Part shown: piece after piece, positions 6,624-11,410 of the stretch
Position numbering within the stretch: the stretch's first letter is position 1
Layout: each line of letters begins with the position of its first letter
Assembly (NCBI GenBank): GCA_964400165.1
Contig: CAYNSX010000052.1
Span: 1 to 11,410, forward strand
Direction of reading: 5' to 3'
From: CAYNSX01 sp964400165
GTDB lineage: Bacteria; Armatimonadota; Hebobacteria; CAYNSX01
Length of the DNA stretch: 11,410 bases
Translations under genes and position numbers: made by a program
The notes under the pieces: model-generated
What the model saw: the letters and a program-made list of their open reading frames with translations, nothing else
Told to the model about the DNA's origin: nothing
Database searches by the model: none

Positions 6624-7465
6624 TGCCCCGCTTCGGCGCACACGCCAGCAGTGCCGGCCGGCTCGTAGACTGCGCCCAGCACGCCCACGAGTCGGGCTAT
6701 GAGTGCGTGCAACTCTTCTCGCGCAACCCGCGCGCCTTCCGCAGCGCGCCGCGCTCCGACGAGGAATACGCCGAGTTCCGGTCGGCGCTGCGGCGGTTCA
6801 AAATCCGCCCTGCCGTCGGCCACACCAATTACCTGATGAACCTCGCCAGCCCGCGACGCGATCTCTACGACCTCTCGGTCCGAATTCTCGTCGAAGACCT
6901 GGAGCGCTGCGCCAAATTCGGCGCCCAGTTCCTCGTCACGCACACCGGCAAGCATATGGAGGACGGCCCGGAGAAGGGCATCGCCCGCATCGCCCGCGGC
7001 GTCACCCGGGCACTCCAGCAGGCGTCCGGCGAGGTCGTCCTGCTCCTCGAAAACACCGCCGGGGCGGGGACCGAACTCGGCGCTACCTGGGAAGAACTCG
7101 GCGCCATGCTCAACGGCATCGACAGCGACCACATCGGCATTTGTATGGACACTTGTCACGCCCACCAGTCGCTCTACCCGCTCGACACCGCCACCGGCGT
7201 GCGCGAGGCCATCGCCGAATTTCACCGCATCATCGGACTGCACTACCTGCGGCTCATTCATGCCAACGACTCGAAGCCGCCCAGGGGGCAGCACCTCGAC
7301 CGTCACGAACACATCGGCCAGGGGACCATCGGCCTCGAGGGCTTTCGGGCGCTCGTCAACCACACGCACCTGCGCAAACTGCCCTTCATCCTCGAAACGC
7401 CGAAAGACAGCCCCGAAGCGGACCCGCGCAACCTCGCCATCCTGCGCGGCTTGGTCGCCGTCTAG
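6623..7465 (+). CDS. nfo: Endonuclease IV, zinc-dependent AP endonuclease
   Basis: Cleaves 5' to abasic sites and removes blocked 3' ends left by AP lyases, using three zinc ions in a TIM barrel. The protein is 280 aa, close to E. coli Nfo (285). All nine zinc ligands are present: His67, His107, Glu143, Asp176, His179, His213, Asp226, His228 and Glu258. Recognisable motifs are GHTNYLMNL, ENTAG, CMDTCHA and DRHEHIGQG. The ATG at 6623 is chosen because it overlaps the preceding stop as TGATG and begins the conserved FGAHASSAGRL segment; an in-frame upstream ATG at 6569 only adds sequence inside the preceding gene. Being placed directly after the endonuclease III-like gene fits the pathway, since Nfo cleans the 3' ends that a lyase creates. 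Its stop shares CTAG with the opposing gene. Confidence 0.97.
   Translation: MPRFGAHASSAGRLVDCAQHAHESGYECVQLFSRNPRAFRSAPRSDEEYAEFRSALRRFKIRPAVGHTNYLMNLASPRRDLYDLSVRILVEDLERCAKFGAQFLVTHTGKHMEDGPEKGIARIARGVTRALQQASGEVVLLLENTAGAGTELGATWEELGAMLNGIDSDHIGICMDTCHAHQSLYPLDTATGVREAIAEFHRIIGLHYLRLIHANDSKPPRGQHLDRHEHIGQGTIGLEGFRALVNHTHLRKLPFILETPKDSPEADPRNLAILRGLVAV
7462..7465. other. Shared palindromic stop CTAG for convergent nfo and B3/B4 genes
   Basis: TAG at 7463-7465 ends nfo on the + strand. The complement of 7462-7464, also TAG, ends the B3/B4 gene on the minus strand. The two coding regions therefore overlap end to end by four bases, with no space for a terminator between them. Confidence 0.9.
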
Positions 7466-8160
7466 GGCGCGGCGGTGACGAGTTCGACGGTCGTCGTGCC
7501 GCCGTTGATGTCGGTCAGTAGTTTCGCCAGCGCCTCACACGCGGACTGCACGACCGCGGACGCCACCCCCGGCGGGCCGTAGCACACCGACAGGATGTCA
7601 GTTGCGATGGAAGTGATCTTCGTCGCGTCCGAATCGAGGATCGGCCCGCCGACTATCTTGGCGGCATCGGCCAGGACCGGGCGCCCCTCCGCCTTGGTCG
7701 GCACGCCGCCGATGCCCGAATACTCCTCGCCTGGCCGCCCGACCCGAAACACCAGGTCGCCCTCCAACCGCGCCTGGTCGTAAGTGCCGAACGGCAGCCT
7801 GAATTTCAGCGAGCAGTAGTTGTTGGCGTCCACGATGGTGTCGAGCCGATACAGCCCCCGCTGCTGCGCCACTCGGCGCAGCAGCGCCTCGTTCGAGGGC
7901 CGGTGTTTGGTCGGGTCGATGCCGGCGGCGCGCAGCAATTGCCGGGTGGCCGCAATCTCCGGCAAGGCGGCGATGTCGCCGACGGCGAACTCTTTCTCCA
8001 GGTCGCGGCAGAGGCCGTTGACCAGGCCATCGAGCCGCGGGTCGCTGGGGCGTGAGTGCAGTCCCGTCCCGCGCACGACGCCCAGCGTGATGCCGGGCGC
8101 CCGCGCCGCCAGGTCGCGATCGATGGTGAGGCGCACGCCCACCGATTCGGCGGCGCGCAC
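7462..8160 (-). CDS. Free-standing B3/B4 (PheRS beta editing-type) domain protein
   Basis: The protein is 232 aa from the GTG at 8160. It resembles the B3/B4 domain found in the beta subunit of phenylalanyl-tRNA synthetase, where it edits mischarged tRNA, but no synthetase domain is present. Landmarks are KHRPSNEALLRR (85-96), VDANNYCSLKFRLPFGTYD (110-128), LEGDLVFRVG, EEYSGIGG and PILDSDATKIT (173-183). Stand-alone members are common in bacteria and lack a settled function; a role in clearing misacylated tRNA or binding amino acids is only inference. The start is uncertain: GTG codons at 8142 and 8136 also fit, and VRLTIDRDL at 8136 looks like the natural domain start. No clear ribosome binding site was found. 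The frame stays open upstream to 9261, but that extension is antisense to three good genes. It is divergent from the DUF3467 gene and convergent with nfo. Confidence 0.87.
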   Translation of the reverse strand: MRAAESVGVRLTIDRDLAARAPGITLGVVRGTGLHSRPSDPRLDGLVNGLCRDLEKEFAVGDIAALPEIAATRQLLRAAGIDPTKHRPSNEALLRRVAQQRGLYRLDTIVDANNYCSLKFRLPFGTYDQARLEGDLVFRVGRPGEEYSGIGGVPTKAEGRPVLADAAKIVGGPILDSDATKITSIATDILSVCYGPPGVASAVVQSACEALAKLLTDINGGTTTVELVTAAP

Positions 8161-8205
8161 GACCGCCCTGCCGCACGGGGCGCAGCAGAGAGAGAGGAGC
8201 AGGTG

Positions 8206-8487
8206 ATGGCGAAGACTCCCGGGCAACCGGACGACGAATTTCCGGTGGTGTACAGCAACTTTGTCGAAATTCGGCATGCGACGGTGGAGTTTCTGATCGA
8301 CTTCAAGCGCATCGGCCCCGAGACCCCCGACGGCCGCAAGGCGCCGCCGGTGGTGCGGCTGGTGCTGCACCCGGTGGTGGCCAAGTCTTTCCAGCAGGCG
8401 CTGGCGGAGAATGTCCGCAAGTACGAAGACAACTTCGGCCCGATTCCGCAGCCGCCGGCGGGCAGCAGTTCCGTGCCCATTCATTGA
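8206..8487 (+). CDS. DUF3467 family small protein
   Basis: The protein is 93 aa, from an ATG with AGGAG (8195-8199) six bases upstream, which settles the start; the frame is open further upstream but without support. The body matches the DUF3467 pattern: VVYSNFVEIRHATVEFLIDF (residues 14-33), VVRLVLHPVVAKSFQQAL (49-66), then ENVRKYEDNFGPI. The tail is Pro/Ser-rich. The family has no agreed function. The sequence has no signal peptide, membrane segment or cysteine, so a small cytoplasmic protein is likely. It starts 45 bases from the divergent B3/B4 gene, so the two may share a control region. It ends just before the promoter of the fatty-acid cluster and is probably not part of that operon. 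Confidence 0.9.
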   Translation: MAKTPGQPDDEFPVVYSNFVEIRHATVEFLIDFKRIGPETPDGRKAPPVVRLVLHPVVAKSFQQALAENVRKYEDNFGPIPQPPAGSSSVPIH

Positions 8488-8502
8488 ATCGCAAGGAATC
8501 AC

Positions 8503-8531
8503 TTGACTTGAGCGGCAGCCCCGCCTACCAT
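8503..8531 (+). promoter_or_regulatory. Sigma-70-type promoter for the DUF177-rpmF-plsX-fabH-fabD cluster
   Basis: The -35 element TTGACT (8503-8508, 5/6 match) and -10 element TACCAT (8526-8531, 4/6) are separated by the optimal 17 bases. They lie entirely in the 108-base gap between DUF3467 and DUF177. Transcription would begin near 8538, giving a leader of about 58 very GC-rich bases that holds an 8-base direct repeat CGCGGAGC (8541-8548 and 8583-8590); the second copy contains the GGAG ribosome binding site of the next gene. Confidence 0.72.
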
Positions 8532-8595
8532 TCGCCGGAGCGCGGAGCCGGACCGGCCGGGGCGGTGGCGGCGCCGGCGGCCCGCGGAGCGCACG

Positions 8596-9135
8596 ATGAT
8601 TCTGCCGATTGGCGAAGTGGCCCGTACGCCGGGCGCCGAGCTGGTTGTCGAATTCTCGGAACCGCTCCCCGCGAGTGACGGCTTCGACCCCATTGGTGAG
8701 GCGCACGGCCGGCTGGTGGCAACCAATTCGGGGGAAGTCCTGTCGCTGCGCGGGGCCGTGCACGCGCGGGTGCGGCTGGAGTGCGCCCGCTGCCTCGAGC
8801 CGTTCGAGTACAATGTAGACGCACAGATGGAGGAGGTAGGGGAGATTACCACCGCCGGGTTGGTGCGCAACCTGCCCGACGCCTGGCCCGACACGACCGT
8901 GATTGACGAAACGACGCAGACCGTGAATGTCTCCGAACTGGAACGACAGTCGATCGTCGCGGTGCTCCCGCTGCGGGAGTTCTGCCGTCCCGACTGCCGG
9001 GGGCTGTGCCCGCATTGCGGCGCCAACCGCAACCTGGCGCCCTGCGCCTGCGTCGCTCCGCGCCGCGAAACGCCGCTGACGCAGCTCAACGACCTCCTGA
9101 CGCGGCGCCACTCCGACTTCGACAAGCGAGCGTAA
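8596..9135 (+). CDS. yceD: DUF177 / YceD family protein (large-subunit rRNA accumulation)
   Basis: The protein is 179 aa. YceD homologues are linked to 23S rRNA accumulation and nearly always precede rpmF, as here. The sequence shows the family's CARC pair (Cys63, Cys66) in LECARCLEPFEY and a later cysteine cluster with Cys130, 134, 138, 141, 150 and 152 (CRPDC, GLCPHCGANRN, PCAC). The cluster is consistent with metal binding. The start is an ATG with GGAG six bases upstream (8586-8589) and no competing start. It is the first gene after the promoter at 8503-8531 and ends three bases before rpmF, so it is very likely co-transcribed with it. The precise biochemical role of the family is not settled. 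Confidence 0.93.
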   Translation: MILPIGEVARTPGAELVVEFSEPLPASDGFDPIGEAHGRLVATNSGEVLSLRGAVHARVRLECARCLEPFEYNVDAQMEEVGEITTAGLVRNLPDAWPDTTVIDETTQTVNVSELERQSIVAVLPLREFCRPDCRGLCPHCGANRNLAPCACVAPRRETPLTQLNDLLTRRHSDFDKRA

Positions 9136-9138
9136 TCC

Positions 9139-9339
9139 ATGGCCAATCCGAAACGAAAGTTTTCCAAGGCGCGCACGCGGCGGCATCGCGCGGTGTGGGC
9201 GCACCTCACCGCGCCGGCGCTGGGCCGCTGCCCGCACTGCCACGCCTGGCGCCCGCCGCATGCGATGTGCCCGGCGTGCGGGTTTTACGGCGGGCGGGTG
9301 GTTCGCAGCGTCAAGAAGGACTCGGCGTCCACCGAGTGA
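9139..9339 (+). CDS. rpmF: 50S ribosomal protein L32, zinc-ribbon form
   Basis: The protein is 66 aa, typical of bL32. It opens with the family signature MANPKRKFSKARTRRHRA. It then has a complete four-cysteine zinc ribbon, Cys31-x2-Cys34 and Cys44-x2-Cys47 (CPHC and CPAC), so it is the zinc-binding form and not the cysteine-free form some bacteria use under zinc shortage. The ATG lies three bases after the DUF177 stop, with no strong ribosome binding site of its own; coupling to upstream translation is likely. It is followed by plsX after 13 bases, the order conserved in many bacteria. Confidence 0.97.
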   Translation: MANPKRKFSKARTRRHRAVWAHLTAPALGRCPHCHAWRPPHAMCPACGFYGGRVVRSVKKDSASTE

Positions 9340-9352
9340 TCGGCCGCGGCGC

Positions 9353-10351
9353 GTGACGACGCTTCACAAACTGCCGGTCGCAGTGGATGCCATGGGCGGT
9401 GACCGCGCCCCGGCCGTCGTGGTCGAGGGCGCCCTGCAGGCCGCGCAGCGCGGCATCCCCACGCTCCTCGTCGGCGACCAGGCCCAGATCGAGCCGCTGC
9501 TTGCGATGCCGGGCGTGCCGTCGAAACTGGTGCAGATCGTGCACACGCCCGATCACATCAGCATGGACGAGTCCCCCGGCCTGGCCCTGCGCAAGAAACC
9601 CAAGGCCTCCATCCTCGTGGCGACGCACTTGGTCAAAGATGGGAAAGCCGCCGCGGTCGTCAGCGCCGGCAACTCCGGCGCCGCGATGGGCGCCGCCATC
9701 ATCATCCTGGAGACTGCCGGTGTGGCGCGCCCGGCGATCGCCAGCGTGATGCCCACCAAGCGCGGGAAGATGGTCCTGCTCGATGTGGGCGCCAATGTGG
9801 ACTGCACTACCGAACTGCTCGTGTCCTTCGCCTGGATGGGCGCTGCCTATGCCCACCGGGGCTTGGGAATTGCCAACCCGCGCGTTGCCGTCTTGAGCAT
9901 CGGCACCGAAGTGGGGAAGGGGAACAAACTCACCAAAGAAGTCGCAGAAGCGCTCGGCAAGACTTCACTCAATTTCGTCGGCAGCGTCGAAGGAACCGGC
10001 ATCTTTGACGGCAACGCCGATGTCGTCGTCTGCGACGGGTTTGTCGGGAATGTCGTGCTGAAGGTCAGCGAGGGAGTGTGGGAATGGGTGTCGGGTGTCG
10101 TGCATCAACTCTTGGCGCGTGACGGCGAACTGACGCCGGAGTCGAAGGCGCAAATCCGGCGTCTGCTCGGCGCCGGCGATTATGAAGAGTACGGCGGGGC
10201 GCTCCTGCTCGGCGTGAACGGCGTCGCCGTCATCGCCCACGGGCGCTCCGGCCCGCAAGCCATCGCCCAGGCCATTGCGCTTGCCGCCACCGCCGCCGAG
10301 TCCGCGGTCGTCGAGGAAATCGCCGACCACTTCCGCGCTGCGGCCTCCTAA
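9353..10351 (+). CDS. plsX: Phosphate acyltransferase PlsX
   Basis: Converts acyl-ACP and phosphate to acyl-phosphate, the acyl donor for membrane phospholipid synthesis through PlsY. The protein is 332 aa, normal for the family. Conserved stretches are VAVDAMGGDRAP (residues 9-20), SAGNSGAAMG, LLDVGANVDC, SIGTEVGKGN, FVGSVEGTGIF with DGNADVVVCDGFVGN, and GGALLLGVNG. The GTG at 9353 is chosen because the family begins only a few residues before the AVDAMGGD motif; an upstream frame to 9260 overlaps rpmF and codes for unlike sequence. No ribosome binding site is evident, so coupling to rpmF is likely. fabH follows after four bases. Confidence 0.97.
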   Translation: MTTLHKLPVAVDAMGGDRAPAVVVEGALQAAQRGIPTLLVGDQAQIEPLLAMPGVPSKLVQIVHTPDHISMDESPGLALRKKPKASILVATHLVKDGKAAAVVSAGNSGAAMGAAIIILETAGVARPAIASVMPTKRGKMVLLDVGANVDCTTELLVSFAWMGAAYAHRGLGIANPRVAVLSIGTEVGKGNKLTKEVAEALGKTSLNFVGSVEGTGIFDGNADVVVCDGFVGNVVLKVSEGVWEWVSGVVHQLLARDGELTPESKAQIRRLLGAGDYEEYGGALLLGVNGVAVIAHGRSGPQAIAQAIALAATAAESAVVEEIADHFRAAAS

Positions 10352-10355
10352 CCGG

Positions 10356-11345
10356 ATGGGGAACGGGCGATCCGCCGGCATCGCCGGCACCGGCATGTAT
10401 GTCCCGCCCAAGGTGCTCACCAATCACGACCTCGCGAAGATGGTGGACACCAGCGACGAGTGGATTCGCACCCGCTCCGGCATCGTCGAGCGGCACATTA
10501 TGGCCGACGACCAAGTGACCAGCGACATGGCGTTCGAGGCGTCGAAGCGGGCGCTCGAAGCGGCGGCGGTCTCGCCCGCCGACCTGGACTTGATCATCAT
10601 CGGCACGCTGACCGCCGACCAGCCGATGCCCTCGTGCGCCTGCGAAGTGCAGCGCAAACTCGGCGCCAACCGCGCCGGCGCCACCGACCTTTCTGCCGCC
10701 TGCACCGGTTTCATTTATGCGCTGACGCTCGGCGCCGGCGTCATCTGTTCCGGCGCCGCCGAGACGGTGCTCGTCGTCGGCGCCGAAGGCCTCTCGCGCG
10801 TCACCGACTGGACCGACCGCGGCACCTGCGTGCTACTGGCGGACGGCGCCGGCGCCGCCGTGCTCAAGCCGGTCGCCGACGGGCGCGGTGTGCGCTCCAC
10901 CTACCTGCGCGCCGACGGGAATATGCGCGAAGTGCTCTACATCGAGGGCGGCGGTTCGAAGCACCCCTCGTCGGAGGAGACGGTGCGGAAGCGGATGCAC
11001 TACATTCGCATGGCCGGGCCCGATGTCTTCAAATGGGCGGTCAAAACGATGGAAGAGGCGAGTCTCGAAGCGCTACGCCGCGCCGGCCTGACGCTTGCCG
11101 ATGTCGATCTCGTCATCCCCCATCAAGCGAACATCCGCATCATCGAAGCCGCCGCGCAGCGACTCGGCATTTCGCGGGACAAGTTTGTCGTCAACATCGA
11201 CCGCTACGGCAACACTTCGACGGCATCCATTCCGATGGCGCTCGATGAAGCCGTGCGCGGCGGGCGGGTCGGCGAAGGCGACACGCTGCTGCTGGTCGGG
11301 TTCGGGGGCGGCGTCACATGGGGCGCCGCGGTCATCGTCTGGTGA
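10356..11345 (+). CDS. fabH: Beta-ketoacyl-ACP synthase III
   Basis: Condenses an acyl-CoA primer with malonyl-ACP to start type II fatty-acid synthesis. The protein is 329 aa. The catalytic triad is clear: Cys116 in DLSAACTGF, His256 in PHQANIRI and Asn286 in YGNTSTASIP. Also visible are the N-terminal TSDEWIRTRSGIVERH (residues 32-47) and the C-terminal GFGGGVTWGA loop. The ATG at 10356, four bases after plsX, is preferred over an in-frame upstream reading (10275) that runs through plsX and encodes a Pro/Ser/Arg-rich shadow. No separate ribosome binding site is evident. The stop overlaps the fabD start as TGATG. Confidence 0.97.
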   Translation: MGNGRSAGIAGTGMYVPPKVLTNHDLAKMVDTSDEWIRTRSGIVERHIMADDQVTSDMAFEASKRALEAAAVSPADLDLIIIGTLTADQPMPSCACEVQRKLGANRAGATDLSAACTGFIYALTLGAGVICSGAAETVLVVGAEGLSRVTDWTDRGTCVLLADGAGAAVLKPVADGRGVRSTYLRADGNMREVLYIEGGGSKHPSSEETVRKRMHYIRMAGPDVFKWAVKTMEEASLEALRRAGLTLADVDLVIPHQANIRIIEAAAQRLGISRDKFVVNIDRYGNTSTASIPMALDEAVRGGRVGEGDTLLLVGFGGGVTWGAAVIVW

Positions 11346-11410
11346 TGAGCGGCACCGCGCCGATCGCGTTGTTGTTCCCGGGACAGGGCTCGCAGGCGGT
11401 GGGGATGGGC
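11345..11410 (+). CDS. fabD: Malonyl-CoA:ACP transacylase, N-terminal 22 codons (cut by window end)
   Basis: Loads malonyl groups onto acyl carrier protein for chain elongation. Only the start is in the window. The ATG shares its A with the fabH TGA stop (TGATG at 11343-11347). The translation MSGTAPIALLFPGQGSQAVG shows the FPGQGSQ motif that opens FabD proteins. Its place after fabH is the usual cluster order. The catalytic GHSLG serine lies beyond the window. Confidence 0.94.
   Translation, partial: MSGTAPIALLFPGQGSQAVGMG

Noticed and set aside
5832..7369. Minus-strand open frames opposite the nth-like and nfo genes
   Set aside because: Compositional shadows; the + strand products carry complete catalytic residues.
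7440..7480. Intrinsic terminator between nfo and the B3/B4 gene
   Set aside because: No stem with a following T-run is present; the stops overlap directly.
8161..9261. N-terminal extension of the B3/B4 frame to about 599 codons
   Set aside because: The extension is antisense to DUF3467, the promoter region and DUF177. The domain match begins only near 8136-8160, and the added sequence is low-complexity.
10460..11248. Second + strand open frame inside fabH
   Set aside because: Arg/His/Pro-rich out-of-frame reading of fabH, a typical GC-driven shadow.
1..11410. CRISPR array, insertion sequence, tRNA/rRNA genes, prophage signs
   Set aside because: Looked for regular repeats, terminal inverted repeats, transposase or integrase motifs and tRNA-like folds; none was seen.

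Overview
This is a GC-rich bacterial chromosomal window with densely packed genes, short gaps, frequent GTG starts and GGAGG-type ribosome binding sites ahead of several genes. Most genes are housekeeping. The phylum cannot be fixed from the sequence. Gene content (RapZ, adenylosuccinate synthase, type II fatty-acid genes, zinc-ribbon L32, a lipoprotein-type signal peptide) says only Bacteria. The serpin, the free-standing B3/B4 protein and divergent residues in otherwise conserved enzymes suggest a less-studied lineage.

Layout: (1) The 3' end of rapZ runs on the + strand up to position 263. (2) A minus-strand block reads alr (alanine racemase) -> predicted lipoprotein serpin -> an unrecognised exported helical protein. 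The block ends 11 bases from rapZ, and a hairpin spans both stop codons. (3) Divergent from alr is a tightly packed + strand block, purA - endonuclease III-like gene - nfo (endonuclease IV). It joins AMP synthesis to two steps of base-excision repair; the two repair genes share a TGATG stop/start. (4) A minus-strand B3/B4-domain gene converges on nfo, and the palindrome CTAG supplies both stop codons. (5) Divergent from it is a small DUF3467 gene. (6) A well-formed sigma-70-type promoter (TTGACT, 17 bases, TACCAT) precedes the classic cluster DUF177/yceD - rpmF - plsX - fabH - fabD, which couples a ribosomal protein to the start of fatty-acid and phospholipid synthesis. fabD runs off the window.

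There are no gene-free stretches over 300 bases. No tRNA, rRNA, CRISPR array, insertion sequence or T-tract terminator was seen.

The most unusual signals are these: near-total avoidance of the tetranucleotide ACGT, found once by eye and only inside the serpin gene; the alr - serpin - exported protein set; altered guanine-binding motifs in PurA; a possible leaderless alr transcript; and two compact convergent stop-codon arrangements. I did not find clear evidence of a wholly new multi-gene system. The serpin plus exported-protein pair is the best candidate for undescribed biology.
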